The notes beneath the pieces were generated by a model that saw only the letters and a program-made list of their open reading frames with translations, did not search any database and had not been told where the DNA came from. The position numbers were made by a program, and so were the translations under genes. A DNA stretch of 48,619 nt from Opitutales bacterium (GTDB lineage: Bacteria; Verrucomicrobiota; Verrucomicrobiia; Opitutales; Oceanipulchritudinaceae): contig JAFIGH010000034.1 of the NCBI GenBank assembly GCA_020831525.1, positions 1-48,619 on the forward strand, read 5' to 3'. This document shows, one piece after another, positions 1-6,827 of the stretch; position 1 is the stretch's first letter, and the number at the start of each line of letters is the position of its first letter.

Positions 1-133
1 GAGACTGGATCTCAATAAGCTTGCCGCGGTTTCCCCGTAGTTTTAATTGCACCCCGCGCCCGGTGCGGGCGTGGATCCGAAAGAGGGCACATCCATTTTG
101 CGCTTGCCATTGGGTCGTTCCGCGCGCGTTGTA

Positions 134-147
134 TGCATATTTATGAA
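134..147. promoter_or_regulatory. TGCAT-n4-ATGCA-type palindrome, copy 1
   Basis: TGCAT ATTT ATGAA lies in an AT-rich patch about 125 bp before the SUMF1-domain gene. It matches the 5-4-5 palindrome TGCAT-ATTY-ATGCA found near-perfect at 13650-13663 and again at 1246-1259, each time upstream of a gene for an exported protein. An operator role is inferred from position and recurrence. The rest of bases 1-271 holds no gene I can support. Confidence 0.4.
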
Positions 148-271
148 ATAAAAATCGGCGAGCAGGAGGCCGGACGCCCGGCAGCCTTGATCAACGGGGA
201 GTCGCTAGGCTACGTCAGTCTTCCGCCCGCCACGCTCTTTCGATCCGCGCGCACCCGCAACTCCGAGAATC

Positions 272-1204
272 ATGACCCTGAACAACCAGAATTGCCGTCC
301 CGCTGCCTTGGCTGCCCTGCTCACGGCGGTCCTCACCGCGCCCGTCTGGGGCGCAGACATAGTGGCGGTTGAGGGCGGGACGCTGCCCGGCGTATCCGGC
401 CTCGGCGAACTCAACGTGGCCTCCTTTCAGATCGCCCGTTACGAGGTGACCTTGGGCGAATGGGAAGCGGTGCGGGCGTGGGGCGAGGCCCGCGGATATG
501 ACTGGACGTCCGCCGGGGAGGATCACCGCGGAGCGGAGCCCGCGGGCTGCGCCGACAATCACCCGGTGCATTCGGTGAGCTGGTATGACGCCGTGAAGTG
601 GTGCAATGCGAAGAGCGAGCGGGACGGCCTTACACCGGTTTACATCCTTGACGGCGACACCTACCGTGCCGGGGAGCCGGCGCACCGCCAGTGGGATGAT
701 GCCGCGGCGGATTGGCGCTTCGTGCAGACGGGGGTCGTTTCGGAGGACCCCTCGGCGAACGGCTACCGGCTGCCGCGCGAGGCCGAGTGGGAATTCGCGG
801 CGCGCGGGGGCAATCGCTCCGCGGGCTACACCTACAGCGGGAGCAACGACCTCGACGAGGTGGGCTGGTATTGGGAGAACACCGCCGACGCTCCCTGCGC
901 CCTGTGGAGCGGAATCGGCGACGCGGACGGGACGTGGGTGGAGCGCGGCAGCCGGCCCGTCGGCGGCAAAGCACCGAACGAGCTGGGTTTGTACGACATG
1001 AGCGGCAACGTTTGGGAGTGGTGCTGGGATCCTTGCGAGGAGCGCTGTCTTGACCGCTCGGGTGAATCGGTCGGCGACCGCTATCTCCGCGGCGGAAGCT
1101 GGTATGTCACGGCGGCGGGCTGCGCGGTTGCCTACCGCATCACCCTCTACCCGGATTTCCGTGCCTACAACTTCGGGTTCCGCCTCGCCCGCAACGCGGA
1201 GTGA
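272..1204 (+). CDS. SUMF1/FGE-fold secreted protein
   Basis: This 310-residue protein has an N-terminal signal-like segment (about residues 9-27, ending VWGA) followed by a formylglycine-generating-enzyme-sulfatase (SUMF1) domain. Diagnostic blocks are YEVTLGEWEAV, HPVHSVSWYDAVKWCNAKS, YRLPREAEWEFAARGG, LGLYDMSGNVWEW and the terminal RGGSW...YR...FGFRLAR. In true formylglycine-generating enzymes two cysteines sit after GGS; here the first position is Val279 and only Cys284 remains, and no sulfatase gene is nearby. It is therefore more likely a SUMF1-fold protein of another role than a sulfatase activator. It lies 82 bp before the GH16 gene in the same direction, and both have a TGCAT-type palindrome upstream, so a link to glucan use is possible. 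The ATG at 272 gives a complete signal peptide. Confidence 0.85.
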   Translation: MTLNNQNCRPAALAALLTAVLTAPVWGADIVAVEGGTLPGVSGLGELNVASFQIARYEVTLGEWEAVRAWGEARGYDWTSAGEDHRGAEPAGCADNHPVHSVSWYDAVKWCNAKSERDGLTPVYILDGDTYRAGEPAHRQWDDAAADWRFVQTGVVSEDPSANGYRLPREAEWEFAARGGNRSAGYTYSGSNDLDEVGWYWENTADAPCALWSGIGDADGTWVERGSRPVGGKAPNELGLYDMSGNVWEWCWDPCEERCLDRSGESVGDRYLRGGSWYVTAAGCAVAYRITLYPDFRAYNFGFRLARNAE

Positions 1205-1245
1205 CGGAACCGGACCTCACCCTTTCGCGACCAAACCGAACACTA

Positions 1246-1259
1246 TGCATTTTCATACG
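1246..1259. promoter_or_regulatory. TGCAT-n4-ATGCA-type palindrome, copy 2
   Basis: TGCAT TTTC ATACG lies 28 bp before the chosen GH16 start. The left half and spacer match copies 1 and 3; the right half keeps AT and then diverges. The nearby sequence CATACGATTCAT makes this a region of repeated CAT/ATG units. If the GH16 gene used the alternative in-frame ATG at 1245 the motif would be coding, which would weaken an operator reading. Confidence 0.35.
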
Positions 1260-1286
1260 ATTCATAAAAGAAACCCGGAAGCCCCA

Positions 1287-3020
1287 ATGAAGCCGCCGAG
1301 ATACCGGAACCGCATTCGGTGGACATGGCCCCTCGCTCTCGTTGCCGTGGCGGCAGGGGTGTGCGGAGCGGAGCGGACTTTGATCTGGTCGGACGAGATG
1401 GATGTGGACGGCCCGCCGGATCCCGAGAAGTGGCTCTACGACGTGGGCGGCGGCGGTTGGGGAAACGCCGAGGCCCAGTATTACACCGGGAATCGCCTCG
1501 AAAACGCCCGCGTGGAGGACGGCGTTCTCATTATCGAAGCGCGGCAGGAGCCGTGGCCCAGCGCGCGCAACCGCCGCAATGAATATACCTCCGCGCGCCT
1601 CGTCAGCAAGGGCAGCGGGGACTGGCTCTATGGGCGCATCGAAGTGCGGGCGCGGCTGCCTTACGGGCGCGGAACATGGCCGGCCATCTGGATGCTGCCT
1701 ACGGGCGATGCCTACGGGACATGGCCGCGCAGCGGGGAAATCGACATTATGGAGCATGTCGGCTTCGACATGGGCCGGGTCCACGGATCGCTGCACTCGC
1801 TCGCGCACAACTGGCTTACCGAAACACAGCCGACCGGCTCGGTTGTGCTGGAGAATGTGGACACGGAATTCCATGTCTACGCCGTCGATTGGACGCCGGA
1901 CGGGATTCGTTTCTTCGTCGATGAGACGGAGATTCTAAATGCGCCCAATCCCGGGACAGGCTGGGAGGAGTGGCCATTTGACCAGCCCTTCCACCTGATT
2001 TTGAATCTGGCCGTGGGCGGCTTCTGGGGCGGGATCGAAGGAATTGATCCCGACATCTGGCCGCAGCGCATGGAGGTCGACTACGTCCGCGTCTACGACA
2101 ACGGACACACCGTGCCCCTCGACACCAACAACAACGGCATTCCGAACGAGATCGATCCGGACTCCGACGGCGACGGCATACCCGACCGGGTGGAGCATCT
2201 CCTCGGAACCAACCTCCTCAAGGCGGATACCGATGGCGACGGCTTCACTGATCTGGAGGAAATTCTCGCCGGAACCAACCCGCTCTTGAGCGGCTCCTAT
2301 CCGGGGCGTGACCCGAGCATTCTCCTCGTCAACGCGGACCTCCAGGAAGGAGAAACGCCTTGGATCCTCCACACCAACCGCCTCAATGCCAACGGCGAGT
2401 GGATCGGGCAGACGGGCTCGTGGGGCGGGGCCTATGCCGTCTTCGATTTCGTCACGCCGGCACTGGACGGCAGCGCGGAGCTGCAAAACTACAGGGTCGG
2501 CGACGCGCCGGGCGCGGAGCATCTGCTGTATCAGGAGTGGAGCGCCGCCGTGCTTGGCTTGGAGGCGGGCGACGTCATCCGTTTCCGCGGAACGGCCCGC
2601 GCCGTCGATCCCGGCGGCGAGATGACCGCGACGGCGTTCATTCGCGTGTTGGACGGATCATTCCAGCCGCTCCCGGAATCCGCCTCCCTCGAATTGGGCA
2701 CCGAACCGGTGGAGTTTACCCTCGAATCGGTCATCGGCGGGGCACCCGTCAATGTGCTGCAAGTCGGCGTCGCCGTTTCCGGACCGCAGACGGCCTCGGC
2801 CTCGGTGGTCTTCTCGGACTTTTTCGCGACGTGGAATGAGACCCCTGCATGGGCGGGCTTTCCCGTGACAGACGGCGTGGCCGATACCGGCGGATGGCTC
2901 GGACCGCTGTACGTCGAAAGCGATCCATGGATCTGGAGTTTCTCACTCTGGAACTGGCTCTATGTCCCGCCCGTCGATGAGATCGAAGGCGGCGCATGGG
3001 TCTATTTTATCCGGAAGTAA
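1287..3020 (+). CDS. GH16 endo-beta-1,3-glucanase with TSP3-like repeats and Trp-rich tail
   Basis: A 577-residue exported glycoside hydrolase of family 16, probably a laminarinase. Residues 1 to about 28 form a signal peptide (positive start, hydrophobic core, AGVCGA). The GH16 domain runs to about residue 275 and has the active-site signature GEIDIMEHVG, with E151 as nucleophile, D153, and E156 as acid/base; WPAIWMLP and LILNLAVGG are also typical. Two thrombospondin type 3-like calcium-binding stretches follow (NNNGIPNEIDPDSDGDGIPD and ADTDGDGFTDLEE), then a beta-rich carbohydrate-binding-like region (about 340-520). The last 50 residues form a Trp/Tyr-rich tail (GWLGPLYVESDPWIW, WNWLYVPP) related to tails at 12811 and 45097. 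The ATG at 1287 is chosen for the signal peptide; ATG 1245 would add 14 residues. Two GH17 genes follow, so it likely makes the oligosaccharides they use. Confidence 0.93.
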   Translation: MKPPRYRNRIRWTWPLALVAVAAGVCGAERTLIWSDEMDVDGPPDPEKWLYDVGGGGWGNAEAQYYTGNRLENARVEDGVLIIEARQEPWPSARNRRNEYTSARLVSKGSGDWLYGRIEVRARLPYGRGTWPAIWMLPTGDAYGTWPRSGEIDIMEHVGFDMGRVHGSLHSLAHNWLTETQPTGSVVLENVDTEFHVYAVDWTPDGIRFFVDETEILNAPNPGTGWEEWPFDQPFHLILNLAVGGFWGGIEGIDPDIWPQRMEVDYVRVYDNGHTVPLDTNNNGIPNEIDPDSDGDGIPDRVEHLLGTNLLKADTDGDGFTDLEEILAGTNPLLSGSYPGRDPSILLVNADLQEGETPWILHTNRLNANGEWIGQTGSWGGAYAVFDFVTPALDGSAELQNYRVGDAPGAEHLLYQEWSAAVLGLEAGDVIRFRGTARAVDPGGEMTATAFIRVLDGSFQPLPESASLELGTEPVEFTLESVIGGAPVNVLQVGVAVSGPQTASASVVFSDFFATWNETPAWAGFPVTDGVADTGGWLGPLYVESDPWIWSFSLWNWLYVPPVDEIEGGAWVYFIRK

Positions 3021-3101
3021 AGGGCGGCAGCCGCGCGCAGCGGTCGGCCACACTGCGGCGGGTCGACGAAAAATAAACCGGTTTCAAAGAGAGGGAATAG
3101 A

Positions 3102-4007
3102 ATGTCATTCAGGACGGAAAAGTTTATGCGCTTTCAGGGGACCGATGTTCCCATGCAGATCCATCGGTTGGATAACCTCCAGCCGGAGGATCTCCGGACC
3201 GGCTTCCTTGAAATCCTGAAGAGAGGCCTGCACGGCCTTTGTTTCAGCGTCTACGAAGCCGGGCAGAAGCCGGGTGATCCCATCACCGCCGAACAGATCC
3301 AGCGGAAAATCGGGATCCTCAAGCCGTACGCCCGCTGGGTCCGCTCCTTCTCATGCACACAAGGCAACGAACTCATTCCACGGATCGCGAAGGAAGCCGG
3401 AATGAAGACCCTCGTCGGCGCATGGCTCGGCGAGGATGCGGAAAAAAACGGGGAAGAGCTGGAGGGCCTCTACCGTCTTGCCGACGACGGCTGTGTGGAT
3501 ATCGCCGCCGTCGGCAACGAAGTGCTCTACCGGGATGACCTAAGCGAAGATACGCTGCTGCGGCACATCGCGGCGGCCAAGGCGCGAATGCCCTCCGTCC
3601 CCGTGGGCTACGTGGATGCCTATTATGAATTTGTTGATCGGCCCGCCGTGGCGGAGGGCTGCGACATCATCCTCTGCAACTGCTACCCTTACTGGGAGGG
3701 AACTCCGTATGAACACGCTTTCGATCACATGCGCCACATGTACCAACTGGCCGTTGAAGCCGCCCGCGGCAAACGCGTCTTGATCACGGAGACGGGTTGG
3801 CCGAGCCGGGGAGAAACCCTTGGCGGTGCCGAACCCTCCGCCCTCAATGCCATGAAATACTTTATGAAAGCCCAACTGTGGGCTCAGGAGAACTCCCTTG
3901 AAATGTATTACTTCTCCTCCTTCGATGAACCGTGGAAGATCGGTGCCGAGGGAGAGGTCGGTGCCTACTGGGGCATTTGGGACAGCAGGGAGGAATTGAA
4001 ATTTTAA
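3102..4007 (+). CDS. GH17 family beta-1,3-glucan hydrolase (first of pair)
   Basis: A 301-residue protein of glycoside hydrolase family 17. The acid/base glutamate is E140 in AAVGNEVLYR and the nucleophile is E230 in LITETGWPS, both in family-typical contexts; FSSFDEPWK near the C-terminus is also characteristic. There is no signal peptide, so the enzyme should be cytoplasmic and act on imported beta-1,3-gluco-oligosaccharides rather than on polymer. It follows the exported GH16 gene by 81 bp, and its stop codon overlaps the start of the second GH17 gene. Exo-glucosidase and transglycosylase activities both occur in this family and cannot be told apart here. Confidence 0.9.
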   Translation: MSFRTEKFMRFQGTDVPMQIHRLDNLQPEDLRTGFLEILKRGLHGLCFSVYEAGQKPGDPITAEQIQRKIGILKPYARWVRSFSCTQGNELIPRIAKEAGMKTLVGAWLGEDAEKNGEELEGLYRLADDGCVDIAAVGNEVLYRDDLSEDTLLRHIAAAKARMPSVPVGYVDAYYEFVDRPAVAEGCDIILCNCYPYWEGTPYEHAFDHMRHMYQLAVEAARGKRVLITETGWPSRGETLGGAEPSALNAMKYFMKAQLWAQENSLEMYYFSSFDEPWKIGAEGEVGAYWGIWDSREELKF

Positions 4008-4957
4008 TGATGGATACATTCAAACAACTCGGCCTCCCGCACGGACGGGGTGTCTGCTATTCCGGATTCCGGGAGGGCCAGCGCCCCGGTGAGAGCGCGC
4101 CCGGATACGATGAGGTAAAGGAGGACCTGCTCCTCCTTCAACCCCACTGGGATTACCTGCGGATGTACGACTGCGGCATCCACGCGCGCACCGTTGTCGA
4201 CGTGATCGTCCGCGAAAAGCTCGACTTCAAACTCATGCTCGGCGCCGACATCGCAGCGGAGATGAACAACCACGGCTGCCCGTGGGATGGAGGCGTTTAT
4301 TCGGAAGAGGAATTGGCCCGCAACCGTACCCGAAACCGTGAAAAAATCGACGAGCTCATCGGCCTCGCCAACGCCCACACGGAAATCATCTTCGCCCTCT
4401 CCGTGGGCAATGAAACGTGTGTCGACTGGACGGACCATGCCGTGCACGAAGAAAGAGTCCTCGAGTATGCCCGGCAGGTGAAGGCCCGGGCCGCCCAGCC
4501 CGTCACGTTTTGCGAAAATTACGTCCCGTGGCTCGGCAAACTCCGCAAGCTCGCCGCCGCGCTGGACTTTATCTCCGTCCATACGTATCCGGTCTGGGAG
4601 TACAAATGCATCGCCGAGGCGCTCGACTACACCAAGGAAAATTATGCCGCGGTGGCCCGGAAGTATCCCCGCAAAGCAGTCGTCATCACTGAAGCCGGCT
4701 GGACAACCCGCTCCAACGGGCGTGGTATCGAGCCCGGCAACGCCAACGAAACCAATCAGAAAATCTACTTCGAGAAGCTCATGCTCTGGGCGGAAAAAGA
4801 AGGCATCCTCACCTTCTTTTTCGAGGCGTTCGACGAGCCGTGGAAAGGGTCACCCGATCCCCTCGAGCCCGAGAAGCACTGGGGCCTCTTCAAACTCGAC
4901 CGCACTCCCAAAGCCGCCATGCGCGGGCGGCTCCGGACCCCGCTGCCGTCCGTATAG
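4007..4957 (+). CDS. GH17 family beta-1,3-glucan hydrolase (second of pair)
   Basis: A 316-residue GH17 paralogue of the preceding gene. The catalytic pair is E136 in ALSVGNETCVDW and E229 in VVITEAGWTTR; FEAFDEPWKGS matches FSSFDEPWK of the neighbour. The start overlaps the upstream stop as TAATG (ATG 4007, with a second in-frame ATG at 4010), and GGGAGGAA at 3988-3995 could act as a distant Shine-Dalgarno, so translational coupling is likely. No signal peptide is present. The divergence between the two copies suggests different oligosaccharide specificity (inference). A GC hairpin at 4975-4991 follows but lacks a T tract. Confidence 0.88.
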   Translation: MMDTFKQLGLPHGRGVCYSGFREGQRPGESAPGYDEVKEDLLLLQPHWDYLRMYDCGIHARTVVDVIVREKLDFKLMLGADIAAEMNNHGCPWDGGVYSEEELARNRTRNREKIDELIGLANAHTEIIFALSVGNETCVDWTDHAVHEERVLEYARQVKARAAQPVTFCENYVPWLGKLRKLAAALDFISVHTYPVWEYKCIAEALDYTKENYAAVARKYPRKAVVITEAGWTTRSNGRGIEPGNANETNQKIYFEKLMLWAEKEGILTFFFEAFDEPWKGSPDPLEPEKHWGLFKLDRTPKAAMRGRLRTPLPSV

Positions 4958-5073
4958 CAGCGCCGTGGATTGCGGGCGGGGAACCCCCGCCTATGCGGTT
5001 GGGCGGTGTCCATGCGCGGCGAAGGCGGTGAAGGTTCACCGGCATCCCTCCGTCTCTGTGTTCCGGCGGTTGC

Positions 5074-5277
5074 TTAGCGGCGAATGCCGACTCCGCCGAG
5101 GCCGATGACCGTGAGCACGACGCCCGCGATGAACATCCAGACGGATTTGTCGGTCGGCGTCCCGGTGAAGAATGTGGACATATCGGAAGCGAAGGAATTC
5201 ATGGCGGATATGCCGAGAATCACCAGTATGACGCCGCCGATGAGGATTGCGGCAAAGAGAATTTGATTGGTGTTCAT
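5074..5277 (-). CDS. DUF3185 family small membrane protein
   Basis: A 67-residue protein with two hydrophobic helices (about residues 7-27 and 45-65) separated by SFASDMSTFFTGTPTDKSVW. The FFTGxPTDKSxWM pattern is the hallmark of DUF3185, a family of small inner-membrane proteins of unknown role often found near stress genes. It is the last gene of a minus-strand run (receiver, lipoprotein, lmo0937-like protein, DUF3185) and starts 12 bp after the preceding stop. Function is unknown; envelope stress is inferred only from the neighbours. Confidence 0.8.
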   Translation of the reverse strand: MNTNQILFAAILIGGVILVILGISAMNSFASDMSTFFTGTPTDKSVWMFIAGVVLTVIGLGGVGIRR

Positions 5278-5289
5278 GTGGATCTTTCG

Positions 5290-5457
5290 TTATTTGCTGG
5301 CGGCCTGTGTTTTCTCTCTGCGGTCCTGTAGCCAATGGATCACCACGAGGGCTACGGCGAGGACGAGCAGGGTGTGGAAAACACCGCCCATGGAAACCCC
5401 GCTTAGAAAACCGAGCGCCCACAGGACGGCAGAGCCGAGTGCTATGTTGAGTAGCAT
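5290..5457 (-). CDS. lmo0937-like 55-residue membrane protein
   Basis: Reading the minus strand from the ATG at 5457 to the TAA at 5290 gives 55 residues with two hydrophobic stretches (MLLNIALGSAVLWALGFLSG and VFHTLLVLAVALVVIHWL) and a basic tail DRREKTQAASK. The G-G-x-x-H-x-L-L-V-L-A pattern resembles the lmo0937/YqaE-size membrane proteins that accompany general stress genes. It sits between the lipoprotein and DUF3185 genes with gaps of 43 and 12 bp, consistent with one operon. Confidence 0.65.
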   Translation of the reverse strand: MLLNIALGSAVLWALGFLSGVSMGGVFHTLLVLAVALVVIHWLQDRREKTQAASK

Positions 5458-5500
5458 ATTACGTTAGGTGTGTCGTATACCGCGTTCGGGTGAGGTTCGC

Positions 5501-5977
5501 TCACGGCGAAATCTTTTCGCTCAGCCATTCGCGTGTGTTGTTAAAGCCGACCCGCAATTCGGTGTAGGCTTCACTTGTGCCCCTTTTGACGCTTTCCCAA
5601 TTGGATTCGCCGGCGTCTTTCACCTTGTCCAGTTGCGTATGGAGGTGGGCGGACTGAGCGCGCAGCGCCGCGATCCGCGGCTGTGCTTCCGCCCGGACTT
5701 CGCGACTCGATGTTGCAAGCTTGGCGGAAAGTTCGTTGATGTTCTCGTCGAGCCGGGCCAGCCGGGTTTCGAGGTTTTCGATAAAGGCTTCCTTCTGGGC
5801 GTGCGTGAAGGCATCCAGTTCCTTGGCTGCGTCGCGGGTGTCTGTCTGCACCTGCTCGATTTGGCGGGAGACACTGGATTGGGTGTCGCTTTCGGAGCGG
5901 TCGGCGGGTTTGCAACCGGCGGCGAGGGCGGCAACGGCGACGGGGCCGATAAGCCAGAATGTGTGTTTCATTTTCAT
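5501..5977 (-). CDS. sll1863-like coiled-coil lipoprotein
   Basis: A 158-residue predicted lipoprotein. The start MKMKHTFWL is followed by a hydrophobic core and lipobox LAAGC, with acylated Cys22. The mature part is almost entirely helical with heptad character: AFIENLETRLARLDENINEL, then AALRAQSAHLHTQLDKVKDA, then the ending SNWESVKRGTSEAYTELRVG. This helix-then-W-E-x-(V/L)-K-x-G pattern is typical of the sll1863 family of stress-response proteins. ATG 5977 is preferred because it gives a proper signal peptide; upstream codons overlap the receiver gene. The stop of the receiver gene lies 10 bp upstream, so the two are co-transcribed. A periplasmic-face role in envelope stress is inferred. 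Confidence 0.75.
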   Translation of the reverse strand: MKMKHTFWLIGPVAVAALAAGCKPADRSESDTQSSVSRQIEQVQTDTRDAAKELDAFTHAQKEAFIENLETRLARLDENINELSAKLATSSREVRAEAQPRIAALRAQSAHLHTQLDKVKDAGESNWESVKRGTSEAYTELRVGFNNTREWLSEKISP

Positions 5978-5987
5978 ACGGTTTTTA

Positions 5988-6488
5988 TTATACGGGCGCC
6001 GGAATCGGCAGACTATGGGGTGTTTTCCCACTGTTTGCGAGAATGAGAAGAGCCGCGATATCGGGAAGCAGATTCGTGAAGGAGAAGGGCTTGGCGACGG
6101 CTGCGCCCGGGAGGAGCAGTTGCTCCAGTTCGGGCGTTCTCTTCGGCATATTGCCCGACATGAGGATGGCGGGCTGGTTAAGGGAGGCGGCGCGCATGCG
6201 GCGCAGCAAATCGAGACCATTGAGCTTCGGCATTTCGAAGTCGGTGATGATCAGGTCGAAGGGTTCGGCGCAGAGGCTTTGCCAACCCGCTTCGCCGTTT
6301 TCGGCGCAGCGGACGTCGTAGCCCTGTGCTGTCAGCGCCTCGCCGAGAAGGTCGCGCAGGAGTTCATCGTCATCGACGATGACGAGACTGGGCCGCCGAC
6401 CGTTCGCACGGGGATCCGCCGGGTGTAGGCGGAGCGGTCGACGAGCAGGATGAACAGGAGGTATTGTAATCGAGTGCTGAAGGCTCAT
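5988..6488 (-). CDS. Stand-alone response-regulator receiver protein
   Basis: A 166-residue protein with one CheY-like receiver domain (about residues 33-150) after a Pro-rich N-terminus. The acidic pocket is DDDE at 39-42, the phospho-acceptor is D83 in LIITDFEMP, and the conserved lysine is in AVAKPFSF. There is no output domain, so it signals by protein contact or acts as a phosphate sink. It heads the minus-strand stress operon and diverges from the CheB-CheR/kinase/NarL operon, which makes that kinase a candidate partner. The ATG at 6488 is chosen over a longer frame reaching 6662 because the extra residues are low-complexity and overlap the promoter region. Confidence 0.85.
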   Translation of the reverse strand: MSLQHSITIPPVHPARRPLRLHPADPRANGRRPSLVIVDDDELLRDLLGEALTAQGYDVRCAENGEAGWQSLCAEPFDLIITDFEMPKLNGLDLLRRMRAASLNQPAILMSGNMPKRTPELEQLLLPGAAVAKPFSFTNLLPDIAALLILANSGKTPHSLPIPAPV

Positions 6489-6570
6489 GACGGTTGCGGC
6501 GTTTGTCGTTTGCGATGGATTGAGTGAACGCCGCCCGTTTGCACAGGCGGATTCGTTTCGTTTAGGAGAT

Positions 6571-6613
6571 AGTATAGGCAGCTGTTCCTTCTTGGAATGG
6601 GGTGTTGCCCTAC
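6571..6613 (-). promoter_or_regulatory. Promoter and GTAGGG-CACCCCAT motif before the receiver operon
   Basis: Read on the minus strand, GTAGGGCAACACCCCATT (6613-6596) is followed after about 20 nt by TATACT (6576-6571), a good -10 hexamer. The motif end sits where a -35 element would be, as expected of an activator site overlapping -35. The same directional motif occurs at 6709-6728 before the CheB-CheR gene and at 12671-12689 before the decayed radical SAM gene. Confidence 0.45.
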
Positions 6614-6708
6614 GCTGGTTTTCGGTCATTGAGTAAAGGGGCGCGCGGCTTGTGGTGTACATTTACGCATTCGCTCTGCCGCCGGAAGCGGCGGGCTGCG
6701 CGGTGGAG

Positions 6709-6728
6709 GTAGGTGATCACCCCATGTG
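6709..6728 (+). promoter_or_regulatory. GTAGGn-CACCCCAT motif before the CheB-CheR operon
   Basis: GTAGGTGATCACCCCATGTG lies about 100 bp before the CheB-CheR start and contains the perfect palindrome GGTGATCACC. It agrees with the copies at 6596-6613 and 12671-12689 in orientation and distance to the downstream gene. A dyad of this kind would suit a dimeric LuxR/NarL-type regulator such as the one at 10878 (inference). Confidence 0.45.
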
Positions 6729-6827
6729 TATTCCCTTGCCGCTTGCGGCGCGTGGAAGTAGTTCTTGGATAAAGTCGCTGATCCATTGTAACGGTTCACC
6801 GGCATAGAATGCAGGAATCAGGAATCC

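Larger units (their letters stand above)
6489..6827. other. Divergent intergenic region between two signalling operons
   Basis: These 339 bases separate the receiver operon (minus) from the CheB-CheR operon (plus). They hold one GTAGGG-CACCCCAT motif facing each operon (6596-6613 minus, 6709-6728 plus) and the TATACT hexamer at 6571-6576. I see no convincing small gene. Confidence 0.5.

Noticed and set aside
133-372. A 79-codon frame before and into the SUMF1 gene
   Set aside because: It overlaps the real start region of the SUMF1 gene and begins within the TGCAT palindrome; no family resemblance.
4975-4991. Possible terminator after the second GH17 gene
   Set aside because: GGCGGGG-AAC-CCCCGCC is a good hairpin but no T tract follows on either strand, so I do not call it a terminator.
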